This document shows, piece by piece, positions 17,126 through 27,258 of a DNA stretch of 64,000 nt (position 1 is its first letter; each line of letters starts with the position of its first letter). The notes beneath the pieces were generated by a model. It was not told where the DNA came from and made no database searches. It saw only the letters and a list, made by a program, of their open reading frames with translations. Position numbers and translations under genes: made by a program. Location: contig CBDHFX010000002.1 of NCBI GenBank assembly GCA_965262845.1, positions 1,550,001 to 1,614,000 on the forward strand, in the 5' to 3' direction. The stretch comes from ECT2AJA-044 sp965262845 (GTDB lineage Bacteria; Bacteroidota; Bacteroidia; Flavobacteriales; ECT2AJA-044).

Positions 17126-19048
17126 TCAATGGGGCCCTCCGTTCCTTCGCTCTCCTCCCAAGGCTTCGGCCACGATAATTTCCGGACCTTCCCACTTTAA
17201 GCGGCCCGATTCGATCTGCAGACGCAGCCATTGCCGAATTTCATCGGCCTTCCCCGGAAATTCGGCCATCACCGCATTCCATTCCCGGGTCTTCCCGGTC
17301 AGATAGCCCCAAAGGGTTGATTCGTCCAGGGGGCTCCGACCCAGACAAAGGTCGCATTTTCCGCAGGCTTCTGCCTCCGTCTCCCCGAAATAAGAGAGAA
17401 GTGCCTGACTCCGGCAGCCGTCCGATCCTTCTAGATAGCCGATCATGGATCGAATGCGCTCTTTTTTTCGTTTCCGCAACTCCAGTAAGGCTTTTCGATC
17501 CCACGGCAGGCACTTTGCATGCTGTCGCGGTATGATCATCCAGAGTCGGTCCGCTGCCGGACGACCCCGATATTTCCAGCAATTCTCCCTGGCTCCAAAT
17601 TCCAGCTCGGAACGTATTTGGGCCGGGGACACCTGTAATCGCGCCGCGAGGCGATTCTCATCAATATGTGCACCGTCCTCCGTGATACCCGGATACGACC
17701 GCAACATCAGCTGGATAAGCCGATCCACCAGCCGATCCCTGAGCCGCGTTTCATAAAGTGTGCGGTGATCCACCGTCACACGCAGGAAGGAACGCTCCCG
17801 ATAGCGGTCGCTCAGGTGCCAGATCCCGTCCTTTTCCAGCAATTCGATCGTCTGATAAACAGCGTAGAGATCAAAATCATAATGGCGCGCAAAGTCCTTG
17901 ATGTCAAGGTCGAAACTCTGATCCTGCCCGCTTCCGAGAGGCAGGTGCAGGTAATTCATAAGCGCGTCGTAATGGCGGTGGACATCCTGCTTCGTAACCA
18001 GTCGCTCCACATAGCGCTCATACAACTCCTTTCCATCGCGCTCATCATACAGGACGTATGAAACAGATCCCTGACCATCGCGTCCACCACGACCTGCCTC
18101 CTGAAAATAGCTTTCGATACAATCTGCCGGTTCCCAATGCAGCACCCAGCGCACGTCGGGCTTGTCAATCCCCATTCCAAAGGCGTTCGTGGCCACAACG
18201 ACACGTGTTTCATTCCGGGTCCAGGAATCCTGACAGGCGGCCTTTGCGGCCGGATCCAAACCGGCGTGGTAGTATTCAGCTGCAATGCCCCGACGTTTGA
18301 GAAAAGCGGTGATTTCCTGGGTCTTTCTTCGATTCCGAACATAGACCACCCCAGATCCGGAATGTTTCCCGAGAAGGGCCTGAATAGCCCCGTATTTATC
18401 TCGCGTGGACCATACGCGGTACGATAAATTAGGTCGGGCAAAGCTTTTTCGGATCACGTGCTCTTCGCGGAAACCGAGCTGTTCCTGTATATCTTCCACG
18501 ACCTCCGGAGTGGCCGAGGCGGTCAGGGCCAGTACCGGAACCGTAGGTAATCCATCACGTATTTCCCGAATAAGTCGGTAAGCTGGCCGGAAATCATAGC
18601 CCCACTGGCTGATACAATGCGCTTCGTCTACCGCGATGAGTCGGATCGGCATCCGGGGAAGTCGTGCCCGGACCATTTCGGTACGGAGGCGTTCGGGCGA
18701 CAAATAAAGGAAGGAAACCATTCCGGCCAGGCAGTTTTCCAAAGCGACATCCACTTGTCGGGTATCAAGTTCCGAGGTCAGGGCCACAGCCCGGATCCTG
18801 CGGTCGTTCAGGTTCTTCACCTGATCGTTCATCAGCGCAATGAGTGGACTAATGACCACGGTCATGCCGGGACGCGTGAGTGTAGGCACCTGAAAACAGA
18901 GCGATTTTCCTCCACCCGTAGGCATCAGTGCCAAGGTATCCCTTCCATCCAGAACAGACCGAATAATAGCTCCCTGTGGCTCCCGAAAAGCTGTATAGCC
19001 CCAATACTGCTGCAGTATCTCTTCCGGTGATCTCAATGGCTCTGACAT
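17126..19048 (-). CDS. recQ: ATP-dependent DNA helicase RecQ
   Basis: 3'-5' helicase for recombination and repair, 640 residues. Walker A is MPTGGGKS (Lys48) and Walker B is DEAH (141-144). Motif V/VI sequences are VVATNAFGMGIDKPDVR and QEAGRGGRDGQ. The RQC zinc cysteines are C(RSQALLSYFGE) followed by CGKCDLC, and a winged-helix segment lies between. There is no obvious HRDC domain, so it is a short RecQ. Confidence 0.94.
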   Translation of the reverse strand: MSEPLRSPEEILQQYWGYTAFREPQGAIIRSVLDGRDTLALMPTGGGKSLCFQVPTLTRPGMTVVISPLIALMNDQVKNLNDRRIRAVALTSELDTRQVDVALENCLAGMVSFLYLSPERLRTEMVRARLPRMPIRLIAVDEAHCISQWGYDFRPAYRLIREIRDGLPTVPVLALTASATPEVVEDIQEQLGFREEHVIRKSFARPNLSYRVWSTRDKYGAIQALLGKHSGSGVVYVRNRRKTQEITAFLKRRGIAAEYYHAGLDPAAKAACQDSWTRNETRVVVATNAFGMGIDKPDVRWVLHWEPADCIESYFQEAGRGGRDGQGSVSYVLYDERDGKELYERYVERLVTKQDVHRHYDALMNYLHLPLGSGQDQSFDLDIKDFARHYDFDLYAVYQTIELLEKDGIWHLSDRYRERSFLRVTVDHRTLYETRLRDRLVDRLIQLMLRSYPGITEDGAHIDENRLAARLQVSPAQIRSELEFGARENCWKYRGRPAADRLWMIIPRQHAKCLPWDRKALLELRKRKKERIRSMIGYLEGSDGCRSQALLSYFGETEAEACGKCDLCLGRSPLDESTLWGYLTGKTREWNAVMAEFPGKADEIRQWLRLQIESGRLKWEGPEIIVAEALGGERRNGGPH

Positions 19049-19082
19049 CGTCCGGCGAACTTAAGAAAAGTCAGGGCCAAAT

Positions 19083-19445
19083 TCATCTTTGCCGGGCGTA
19101 TCGATCTTGCTTCCTCACGGAAGGAAGGGTCATCCGGTTTACAGCGATGGCGGTGAGGGTGGCGGTGAGGGAGGTCACAAAGGCTACCAAAACAAAGGGG
19201 TGGACACTCCCGAGGCCGAGGATTTTACCCAGGAGTGAGCTAACGGCCGGATCCGGCCGAAAGAAAACAAATAGCAGGACCATAGCCATAACGGCGGCGC
19301 TAAAAAACCGGAAAAAGCATATCCGTCTCCGCGGAAAAAATCCGGCCAGCGCTGAAAAAATGAACAGAAGGGCCGTATCCCCCAGGCCGAAGGCCAGCAG
19401 AAAGAGCGCGCAGTGGATGACGAAGGCGAAGGAATTGTTTTTCAT
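19083..19445 (-). CDS. small multi-pass membrane protein of unknown function
   Basis: 120 residues from MKNNSFAFVIH, with about three hydrophobic helices (FLLAFGLGDTALLFIFSAL, a FFSAAVMAMVLLFVFF stretch, and HPFVLVAFVTSLTATLTAIAV) and a basic tail. The ATG at 19445 lies one base beyond the stop of the penicillin acylase gene, arguing for coupling. A longer frame from 19547 only overlaps that gene. I do not recognise a family. Confidence 0.6.
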   Translation of the reverse strand: MKNNSFAFVIHCALFLLAFGLGDTALLFIFSALAGFFPRRRICFFRFFSAAVMAMVLLFVFFRPDPAVSSLLGKILGLGSVHPFVLVAFVTSLTATLTAIAVNRMTLPSVRKQDRYARQR

Positions 19446-19446
19446 C

Positions 19447-21792
19447 CTATTTGAAGGTGATTTTTTGCTGCCACTGTCCTTCCTGAGGAGCTTTAACCAG
19501 CTTGATCCTGAAGTAGCGGCCATTGTACCAGTCATCAACCTGATCACTGTAGTGTGGATGCTCGGGACGGCCCACCTGCCCGCCCGCGATCACCAGATCT
19601 GCCTTGGGTCCGTCCGGTGTCAGCTCAATGACCGTCCGCATGGTCGGTCCGAAGGTGCCCGGCTCATGTACAGAAACGTTAACCGTCCTGTTGCTTCCTT
19701 TTCCGGGCAGTGTGTCATAATTGAAAGCCGGGATCCGCGCGATATGACGCAAAGTGATCTTGTGGTAATCGCCCCAGCGCCAGTCGTTCGCCTCCTTGCT
19801 GCTGAAGTGCCCGATCATGTCAAGCAGTACTTTTTTCCATAAGGCCTTCGCGATCGGCTCTATGCCAATCGGCCCGTTGATCCCCGGAAGGGTATCGCTT
19901 CGGGAGATCATATAAAAGAGGTTTTCGGACTGCGGCCTGAAACTGAAATCGCCCACGAGCATTTTGCCAATAGTATCGTGAAGGAGCCTTTTGTAGTGGT
20001 TGAAGGCGGTCGCGGCCTGACTCCGCTCATCGGTTTTACCGTCCCAATCGCGCAGCACCTTCATCAGGTCGTACGGTACGTATTTGTGGACGTGTTCCCT
20101 GAGCAGCGGCCATTCGCCATCCACAACATCACTTTGCATTTCCATCAGGTAGCTCCGGTCAATCTGCCCGCGTGCCTCCATCATCTCCCCGATCCGCCGA
20201 CCACGCGCGGTCGGAGTAAAAAGCGAGTTGAGGTAGGGGGTAAGCGAATCGGCAACCTGGTGCTGATTCGCACTGTGGTTCCAGCCTTTCTCGGGGTTCA
20301 GCACATAAAGTGTTTTTCCCATGTGCACGAAGACCTGACGGTCCGATGAGCGTGTAGCCCGGATAATTCCACGCGTCGGTACGTTGTGGATCGCTGCAAG
20401 TCCTGAAGTGACCATCCCTATGTCGCCATGCCTATCGGCCAGGACGAAATTTTGAGGTGGGTGACCAAAATCCTGAAGGACCTGATACGCTTCCTCCAGG
20501 TTTTGCGCATAGGCCAATCCTTGAATAGCTCTCATTTCGTTCGTGCTGAAGTCACTCGCGACCCAATTGGTGGCCAGGAATTCGCCGTCAATGGTGTCGG
20601 CCGGACCAAAATACGTGTCGTAGTATGTGACCTTGCGAGGTTTTTCTCCCCTGACCGGAATCTCTGCAATACGTGGTTCCAGTGCCTCCCATTTGCCGTT
20701 GAGCCTGTAGTTCCCGTTTCCGTCCGTCTCCAGGCTGTAGAAGTCGGTCAGATCCCAGGCGGCATTGCTCATACCCCAGGCCACGTCTTTGGTAAATCCG
20801 GAAATGATGTACGGCGCACCCGGAATGCTGAATCCGTGCACCACCCGGCTGCCGATAACCTGGTGTACTTCGTACCAGGTGCCGGGAAGGTCAAGTGCAA
20901 GATGCGTATCGTTGCACAAAAAGGCATTCCCTGAAGTGGATCTCTCCGCAGATACTGCCCAGTTGTTGCTTCCGAGACCCTGAGCGATGACATCGCTCAC
21001 CTGAGCATTCGGAAAATCAGTGGAGGGAATATAGGCCTGAGCCAATGGCCGTGCCCCCTTTTCGCGTCCGGGAATCGTTGTGGAACCGGAGATCTCCGGG
21101 TAGATTGGGTAGGTGTAATCCGTTGTCCACGGATAGTATATATTGATCAGGGAATCAGGCAGGTGCTTCTTTAAAGCGCTGAATTTAAGATCATCCTCGC
21201 GGTAGTTGAGCACCTTGTCCATATAGCGCACCAGCATGATGGGCGTGTGGGGATCCATTGGTTTCGGATCGAATCCAAGCAAATGATATTCGAGTGGGCG
21301 CTGGACAGGATCAAGCTGGGCCAGATAGTCGTTGAACCCCCTGGCATAGGCTTCAAACTGAAGCTTCATATCAGGATCGGTTTCCCCGAGCAATTCATAT
21401 TGTTCTATAGCCTGTTCCCCGAAGTTGAACCTGAGCCACCAACGGTCAGAAGCCAGCCCGATTGGTCCGACCACCTCAGAGAGTCGTCCTTGTACGGTTC
21501 TGCGGAACATTTCCGTCTGGAAGAGCCGATCTTTGGCATGTGTGAATCCCATTCCATAGGCCATGGCGTATTCGTTCGCTGCAAATACATGGGCCACGCC
21601 CCGGTCATCGTACCGCAGGTACAAATTGGGATAGGGTGCATTTTCGATCTCCACCGGCTCGTAGGAATGCCTGATCTGAAAAGGTGAGCTCGGATAAAGG
21701 AAGAACTTTTGAAGTGGGGGGAGGCCACTCCACGGATAATTCAAAACGCCAATCCACAGGATCAATACGATTAACCAGGACCATTTACGCAT
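19447..21792 (-). CDS. penicillin acylase family protein (Ntn hydrolase)
   Basis: Secreted or membrane-tethered amidohydrolase precursor of 781 residues. The N-terminal hydrophobic segment is WLIVLILWIGVLNY. The alpha part is followed by GLGSNNWAVS, where Ser275 becomes the N-terminal nucleophile after self-cleavage. Downstream motifs LCNDTHLALDLPGTWYEVH (beta-chain start region), PGAPYIISGFTKDVAWG and FNHYKRLLHDTIGKM fit the family. The natural substrate is unknown; some relatives act on acyl-homoserine lactones, but this is not shown here. Confidence 0.9.
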   Translation of the reverse strand: MRKWSWLIVLILWIGVLNYPWSGLPPLQKFFLYPSSPFQIRHSYEPVEIENAPYPNLYLRYDDRGVAHVFAANEYAMAYGMGFTHAKDRLFQTEMFRRTVQGRLSEVVGPIGLASDRWWLRFNFGEQAIEQYELLGETDPDMKLQFEAYARGFNDYLAQLDPVQRPLEYHLLGFDPKPMDPHTPIMLVRYMDKVLNYREDDLKFSALKKHLPDSLINIYYPWTTDYTYPIYPEISGSTTIPGREKGARPLAQAYIPSTDFPNAQVSDVIAQGLGSNNWAVSAERSTSGNAFLCNDTHLALDLPGTWYEVHQVIGSRVVHGFSIPGAPYIISGFTKDVAWGMSNAAWDLTDFYSLETDGNGNYRLNGKWEALEPRIAEIPVRGEKPRKVTYYDTYFGPADTIDGEFLATNWVASDFSTNEMRAIQGLAYAQNLEEAYQVLQDFGHPPQNFVLADRHGDIGMVTSGLAAIHNVPTRGIIRATRSSDRQVFVHMGKTLYVLNPEKGWNHSANQHQVADSLTPYLNSLFTPTARGRRIGEMMEARGQIDRSYLMEMQSDVVDGEWPLLREHVHKYVPYDLMKVLRDWDGKTDERSQAATAFNHYKRLLHDTIGKMLVGDFSFRPQSENLFYMISRSDTLPGINGPIGIEPIAKALWKKVLLDMIGHFSSKEANDWRWGDYHKITLRHIARIPAFNYDTLPGKGSNRTVNVSVHEPGTFGPTMRTVIELTPDGPKADLVIAGGQVGRPEHPHYSDQVDDWYNGRYFRIKLVKAPQEGQWQQKITFK

Positions 21793-22260
21793 AGGAGCGT
21801 CATTATATGTGTGCGACTAACGTTCTTGTTTATCATTGCTGTTTTTATTTTAGGGTCATGACCCTTATTTTCGATTACCATCTTCCTTGTCAGGACAGCA
21901 TCTTCAGTCTCTAATTTTAAAAAGGATGATCCTGATGGTAACCTTCCATGTTTTTTTGTGCCCTTTTGCAAAGGGCTCTAAAAGGGTATGATCCATTTCC
22001 TTCACCCCCATGTTTCAAAACTAAAGGCCTAAGGCCTTTCCCGACCTATATTTCTATGTATGTGCCTAACTTTGATCCAAAAGTACAAAGAAGGATCGGC
22101 ACCTGCAAAAGCAACTTTTCGCACAAATTACCATTCCGAGCAGAAAATGACAGGTACCTGTTTCTTCCTATATCCCTATCGCCACCGCCAGGGCATTGCC
22201 TTGTTCACCCGCACCGGGCACCGCCAGGACACGTGTTCCAGGAACTTACCAGGTGAAGCT
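21793..22260. other. intergenic region with three inverted repeats
   Basis: No gene is convincing here. It holds AGGGTCATGACCCT at 21852-21865, flanked by T/A-rich sequence and possibly a bidirectional terminator. There is also a hairpin GCCCTTT-TGC-AAAGGGC at 21960-21976 and a 17-base palindrome AAAGGCCTAAGGCCTTT at 22023-22039. The T9SS gene to the right is transcribed towards this region. Confidence 0.5.
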
Positions 22261-23907
22261 TTACTGAACGATAACGGGCCTGCTGATCTGAAGGCCAGAT
22301 CCGGAAAGCAGGATCACATAGGCTCCGGCCGGAAGTTCGCGGACATCAACCCGAAACGATGATCCATCGGCCATGCCGGAGGCCACCTGCTGACCGATCA
22401 GGGAATACAGGGCCCATTGGACATCAGCCGCCGGTTCGGACAAGTTGACATGGAGGAAATCCGGGGCCGGATTCGGGAAGATGCCGACCTCAACCGGAAC
22501 CTCGGAAAGAGCTACGGGGTAATCGCAGGTAAGATCCTGCTGCCCAAACCAGGCGGCTACGTTGTCAGATGCTATTCTCATACCTTCCACGCTGGCCCAT
22601 CTTCCACCCGAAAGGGTGCGGGAATACACATAGGCCAGGTCGAATTCCAGCACCGTTCCGGGAGTGAGATCAATGGGACCAAAACTGCCGATACCACGCC
22701 GATCAAAAGGCAAGTTTCCGGCCGTTGTCTCTGTCCAGTTGTCTCCGGGAAAAGAGGGGTCGGTATCGCCCGGAAAAAGAAAGGTGGTAGGCGTCCCGGG
22801 ACCTCCGGTAGGTGCGTGCCCGTTCGTTCCGTTCCGAACCATTGAAGTACCATCCTTCCAATATCCCGTCATGTAATGGTATTCGTCTTGTCCCGGTTGA
22901 GGATTGCCTGTCGCTGTCCAATCATTGTTCCAATACAAAACCCCATGGAGGCCCAGCTGCTCGCCCTGCTCGTCAACCAGGCCATCATGATCATTATCCA
23001 CCGAATCATTCAATGGTGCGGGAGGAGCTGCCAATACGCGTACCCCCTGAGCAGGTGGGTTCAGTCCATAACCGCTTGTACCGTCATCATCCTCATCCCC
23101 ATTGTACCCGTAGAACAGGTTTCGGGACACATCGCAGCCAACATAGTCATCCATATAAAGGCCGACATCAAAATCGATAAAATGAGCTACATAAACATCG
23201 TACAGGGCATCGGCACCCCTGTATATGAATTTGGTATGGTTCAGGACCACGGAATCCAGCTGTGGGTAACCCGGGAAATTATGGTATTCGTAGATCATCG
23301 TATGTACTTCAACGCCAACAGCTGGTCCAAGAGGATTGGGAACGGCCATATCGTCTGTGTATATGGCATACAAGGCCATATCGCCCCGAATGCAGGGGTA
23401 TTCGCCCTGAAGCGGCTCATATAACCCGTTCCCGTTTAGATCCTCAAAAGGTGCCAGAACAGCCGCTTCCCCAATGGACAGGTCCCCATTCCCAGGCCAG
23501 GTAAGAAGGTCTGCTGGCGTGTTATAGGACGGGTCTGTATAATTGGCCTGGTGATCCTGAATTTCTGACCGGGTCACGCGCCACACCTTGTTTGAGGATA
23601 CGGTGGTTGAGTCAAGATCATTGGAAGGCCCGGCACGAAAGTGGTCACCCCCCTGACGATAGGTATCTGCCGAGAGCCTGAGGTTTCCCTGGGCATCATA
23701 GCCACCGATCCACCATTCGCCAGCAAATATGGTTGATAATCCCGTGTTTTTCGGTACCTGGAAACCATTATAAAACTGGGGAGGCTCCCAAAAGTGCGAT
23801 CCGTTGGCACGGAGGCCAACAGATACTACGTTGGTATCAATGGTTTTATATGTTTGTGCCATACCTGTTAAGGACAGGAGCATGGGCAGATAGATGATCT
23901 TTTTCAT
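22261..23907 (-). CDS. T9SS type A sorting-domain secreted protein
   Basis: Exported protein of about 548 residues. The ATG at 23907 begins a clean signal peptide (MKKIIYLPMLLSLTGMAQ); the frame extends 33 codons further upstream without one. The body has Asp-rich calcium-like motifs (DLNGNGLYEPLQGEYPC, DNDHDGLVDEQGE) and the widespread but uncharacterised opening EWWIGGYDAQGNLRLSA. The C-terminal sorting domain starts VGIFPNPAPDFLHVNL and ends QISRPVIVQ. Catalytic function is not apparent; a surface-bound or released structural role is plausible. Confidence 0.82.
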   Translation of the reverse strand: MKKIIYLPMLLSLTGMAQTYKTIDTNVVSVGLRANGSHFWEPPQFYNGFQVPKNTGLSTIFAGEWWIGGYDAQGNLRLSADTYRQGGDHFRAGPSNDLDSTTVSSNKVWRVTRSEIQDHQANYTDPSYNTPADLLTWPGNGDLSIGEAAVLAPFEDLNGNGLYEPLQGEYPCIRGDMALYAIYTDDMAVPNPLGPAVGVEVHTMIYEYHNFPGYPQLDSVVLNHTKFIYRGADALYDVYVAHFIDFDVGLYMDDYVGCDVSRNLFYGYNGDEDDDGTSGYGLNPPAQGVRVLAAPPAPLNDSVDNDHDGLVDEQGEQLGLHGVLYWNNDWTATGNPQPGQDEYHYMTGYWKDGTSMVRNGTNGHAPTGGPGTPTTFLFPGDTDPSFPGDNWTETTAGNLPFDRRGIGSFGPIDLTPGTVLEFDLAYVYSRTLSGGRWASVEGMRIASDNVAAWFGQQDLTCDYPVALSEVPVEVGIFPNPAPDFLHVNLSEPAADVQWALYSLIGQQVASGMADGSSFRVDVRELPAGAYVILLSGSGLQISRPVIVQ

Positions 23908-24411
23908 GGTATTGATCTTTGAGTTAAAAAAAGTCTTTTGCATAGTTATCTGCAGCAATACGAACAGGGAGCCAATAGTTGAAAACCTTTTTTTCGCTAA
24001 AATCACAACTCCAAGCAGGGGTTTATTTGCATCAAATCCTTGAAAATCAGGGAGAAAAGGGTGTCAATAATTACACCGATAGCTTCCATATTTACCCTGG
24101 CATTGAGAGCCCGGACTGGATCTGTGAGGTGCTTTTTTTGTAAAATCAGCGGCTTGAATTTTGATCATGAGCTGTTCAATTCCAGAGCCACATCAGGAGT
24201 ACTGGACAAAGGGAACTGAAGAAAGGAGTTGTCAGCGACTCAAAAAAAGAGAAACAGGAGAAACTTCATAATTCACTGTAAAACAGAACGTTCATTTGTT
24301 TATTAAAAGAGATGTTGAATGATCGGGAAGCAGTGGCAAAGACCTTGGAGCAAAATGAATGACGATTTGATCTCAGTTGTATGCCATACCGTATATTCCG
24401 GCTAAAGATCG
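23908..24411. other. intergenic region without recognisable gene
   Basis: About 500 bases between cmk and the T9SS gene. Short frames only; no tRNA-like, riboswitch-like or terminator structure stood out. Confidence 0.5.
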
Positions 24412-25113
24412 TTAACGGATAAGCTTGCCAGCCGTTAGTTCCCCGACCCATTTCAAGGCTATGGCCAGTTGCTCCTGCCGGGTGAGGTTCGAATTATCGA
24501 GTATGCGGGCATCATTTGCCTGACGCAATGGGCTATCAGTCCGGTTTGAATCGATATGATCGCGCCGCAACAGATTTTCCCGCACTTCCTTTTTATTGAT
24601 GGCTTCGCCTTTATTGCGCAGTTCGAGATAGCGCCGCTCGGTGCGAACTTCTTCGGAAGCGGTCATAAAGATCTTTAGCCGGGCGTTCGGGAATACGACC
24701 GTTCCGATATCGCGTCCGTCCATAACCATCCCACCGACCTCGCCAATGCTTTGTTGCTGAGCGACCAAAAAATGCCGGACCTCCGGAATTTTGGCAACTT
24801 CCGAAACATGTTGGTTCACCTCCATCTGCCGGATCTCGCGCTCCACATTGCGTCCATTCAGCAAAGTATGGGTTTTATCGGGCGAAATGCGCTCAAAGCT
24901 GATCTTCAGGGCGTCTAACGACGCGATGAGCCCCTCCTTGTCCAGCCGGCCCTCACGGAACAGGTTGTGCCGCAAGGCACTTAAGGTCACGGCCCGATAC
25001 ATGGCACCGGTATCGATGTAGATAAATCCGAGTTCCCGCGCCAATTCGCGGGCCAGTGTGCTTTTTCCGGTGCTGGCGTATCCGTCAATGGCAATGATGA
25101 TGGGTTGGCTCAT
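24412..25113 (-). CDS. cmk: (d)CMP kinase
   Basis: Phosphorylates CMP and dCMP. The protein has 233 residues. P-loop GYASTGKST (Gly16-Lys17-Ser18), IDTGAMYRAVTL, VMDGRDIGTVVFPNA (CMP-binding) and the SLRQANDA-like lid segment RTDSPLRQANDA are present. It sits 9 bases downstream of porQ, a conserved neighbour in Bacteroidota. Confidence 0.95.
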   Translation of the reverse strand: MSQPIIIAIDGYASTGKSTLARELARELGFIYIDTGAMYRAVTLSALRHNLFREGRLDKEGLIASLDALKISFERISPDKTHTLLNGRNVEREIRQMEVNQHVSEVAKIPEVRHFLVAQQQSIGEVGGMVMDGRDIGTVVFPNARLKIFMTASEEVRTERRYLELRNKGEAINKKEVRENLLRRDHIDSNRTDSPLRQANDARILDNSNLTRQEQLAIALKWVGELTAGKLIR

Positions 25114-25122
25114 AAGGTGCTT

Positions 25123-26151
25123 TTAGGGCCCCTGTAAGAGGGCCTGCAGGTCGGTGCTGATACCCAGGTGATGGGAAGCTCCACTGACGTGGTAATTCGC
25201 CATTCCGTAATCAAGCCGGAACCGTCGGAGCCGGATCCCCAGACCCCAGGAGAATCCAGCCCCGGAGCGTCGTGTGGCGAGGCGCATTTCCTGCGAGCGA
25301 CGTAAGTTGTATCCAAATCGCAGGCTGAAGGCTTTTTCGGGAAATAATTCGGCCCCGAAAATGAAATGGCTGATGATCTTTTTCCCAAGCGATGAGCTGT
25401 TGTCAATGGGGTCTCCGGTAATCGGATCCGTTTTGGGCTCGTTGGGATCCTCAAAAGTGAGGTCCAGTTGCTCAAGGTGTTCGGAGGTAATATGCCATCG
25501 GAGCGGGGCGTGCCCAAGTTTTCCGCTGATGGCCATTTTTATTTCAAAGGGCAATGGTTCGCGGGTTCCCGTGTAGGTCGTGATCTGGGTTCCCAGATTG
25601 GCAACGATCAGGCTGGCAGTGAGGTCCAACCCGGATGCCTGCCAGCTCAGGGCGTAATCGGTAGAAATGCCGAAACTCCCATAACCGGCCAGTGAGGAAA
25701 GGATTAGTCGTACATTGGCCCCGACACTCCAGTTGGAATCGAGCGAGCGTCCGTATCCGCCCGTGAGGGCGATATCGCTACCGGTGAACGTACCCAGGGT
25801 GTTCCCGAATTCGTCCGTTTGGGTGAACGTGCCATAATTCACATAACGGATGCCAAGGGACAGAATTCCCTTTTCCAGCTTGTGTCCGTAGGCTACCTGG
25901 CCATTGTTGATATCGTCGAAATAGTTCACGTAACTGAGCGACAATTGTCCGGTGGATTCGTCGTTGAGAACAGAGGGGTTCCAAAGACCCACATTGATAT
26001 CGCCATCGGAGGTGGACAGGAGCTCCCCGCCCATGGCCCCTACACGGGGCGACATAACCAGGGTGAGGAATTCATAGCTGTGTCGCCCGCCCGGTTGCGC
26101 CGAGACCAAGGAAGCCAGGAATAAGGGAGTCCAAAGGAACGATCGCTTCAT
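25123..26151 (-). CDS. porQ: type IX secretion system protein PorQ
   Basis: Outer-membrane beta-barrel of the T9SS attachment complex, about 342 residues from MKRSFLWTPLFLASLVSA. The family pattern SYEFLTLVMSPRVGAMGG, then WNPSVLNDE, is clear, followed by alternating beta strands to the C-terminus. The ATG at 26151 gives a standard signal peptide, whereas the longer frame from 26184 adds unlikely residues. Adjacency to cmk supports the identification. Confidence 0.88.
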   Translation of the reverse strand: MKRSFLWTPLFLASLVSAQPGGRHSYEFLTLVMSPRVGAMGGELLSTSDGDINVGLWNPSVLNDESTGQLSLSYVNYFDDINNGQVAYGHKLEKGILSLGIRYVNYGTFTQTDEFGNTLGTFTGSDIALTGGYGRSLDSNWSVGANVRLILSSLAGYGSFGISTDYALSWQASGLDLTASLIVANLGTQITTYTGTREPLPFEIKMAISGKLGHAPLRWHITSEHLEQLDLTFEDPNEPKTDPITGDPIDNSSSLGKKIISHFIFGAELFPEKAFSLRFGYNLRRSQEMRLATRRSGAGFSWGLGIRLRRFRLDYGMANYHVSGASHHLGISTDLQALLQGP

Positions 26152-26238
26152 GGGCACATGATAAATGATAGTTCGTAAACGCATGTCTGAGTAATTTAGT
26201 GCCCGCTAACAAATGCACTTTAATGTAGAGGAGAACCA

Positions 26239-27174
26239 ATGGAACGCTATTCAGACGCCTTTGTGCAGGCGACAGTCGACTTTGCCCGGTATACGTGGCA
26301 CGAGATCACCTTTCAGGCGGATCCGTGGTACATCAACTACTTTTGGTGGCTGGTGGTGTTGTCCCTGGTGGTCTGGGGACTGGAGGTCACTTTTCCGTGG
26401 CGAAAACACCAGCCGCTCATCCGGAAAGACTTTTGGCTTGATGCCTTCTACATGTTCTTTAACTTCTACATCTTCAAGATCATCATCTTCATGGCGTTTT
26501 CAGAATGGACCTACCTGCTTATGTCAGACATTTTTGGCCAGGGATGGGATAATAAGCTAATCCTGATCGACATGCAGAAGTACCCGCAGTGGGTGCAGCT
26601 GTTGGTGTTTTTTGTAGCTACAGACTTCATTCAGTGGTTCACGCACATAATGTTGCACCGCGTGCCTTTCCTATGGCGATTCCACAAGGTGCATCACAGC
26701 GTGGAGCAGATGGGATTCGCAGCGCACCTGCGCTATCACTGGATGGAAAACGTATGCTACACCCCCATGAAATACATCGCCATGATGCTGATCGGAAATT
26801 TTTATCCACAGCAAGCCTTTATCGCATTCTATTTTGCTATTGCGATCGGGCACCTGAACCATGCGAATATTCACCTGACCTACGGACCGTTGAAATACCT
26901 CTTCAACAACCCGGTCATGCACTTGTGGCACCATGTATACAGCATACCAAATGGCTATAAATACGGCCTGAACTACGGTATTTCACTGAGTTTATGGGAT
27001 TACCTTTTTGGGACAGCTGATATTCCGAAGGATGATGCCCATATCAGGATCGGATTTCCGGGGGTTGAGAAATTCCCCAGGAAATTCTGGGGTCAGTTGG
27101 CCTACGGTTGGAATCTGACCAGGTTCGAAGGCAGGGACAAAGAGCAGTCTGCCGCCCGTGAACACGTTCAGTAA
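26239..27174 (+). CDS. sterol desaturase / fatty acid hydroxylase family protein
   Basis: Di-iron integral membrane oxygenase of 311 residues. The histidine boxes are HIMLH (136-140), HKVHH (149-153), HLRYH (163-167) and MHLWHH (228-232). Membrane segments lie near 34-50, 65-95 and 120-135, and the ending SLWDYLFGT is typical. The substrate (lipid, carotenoid or hopanoid-like) cannot be read from sequence. It is divergent from porQ, with TAATTTAG at 26192-26199 resembling a -7 box, and converges on lon. Confidence 0.85.
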   Translation: MERYSDAFVQATVDFARYTWHEITFQADPWYINYFWWLVVLSLVVWGLEVTFPWRKHQPLIRKDFWLDAFYMFFNFYIFKIIIFMAFSEWTYLLMSDIFGQGWDNKLILIDMQKYPQWVQLLVFFVATDFIQWFTHIMLHRVPFLWRFHKVHHSVEQMGFAAHLRYHWMENVCYTPMKYIAMMLIGNFYPQQAFIAFYFAIAIGHLNHANIHLTYGPLKYLFNNPVMHLWHHVYSIPNGYKYGLNYGISLSLWDYLFGTADIPKDDAHIRIGFPGVEKFPRKFWGQLAYGWNLTRFEGRDKEQSAAREHVQ

Positions 27175-27258
27175 TGGCTTCCCGGGTTCTGGCTATGCCT
27201 TCCGGGATCATCAGAAAAAAAGGCTGCACTGATCTAAAAAAAGCAGAACTCCTTCAAA

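Noticed and set aside
18976..19842. 288-codon plus-strand frame over recQ start, the small membrane protein and penicillin acylase end
   Set aside because: Antisense to three supported genes and very basic in composition.
22207..22216. CACGTG core at 22210, and similar cores at 43530, 56372 and 57592, as extra parS sites
   Set aside because: The flanking bases do not match TGTTNC...GNAACA; only the two sites around mnmG do.
26806..26814. TTATCCACA, a perfect DnaA box, inside the sterol-desaturase gene
   Set aside because: Single copy in coding sequence; no cluster of boxes or AT-rich unwinding region around it, so not evidence of an origin.
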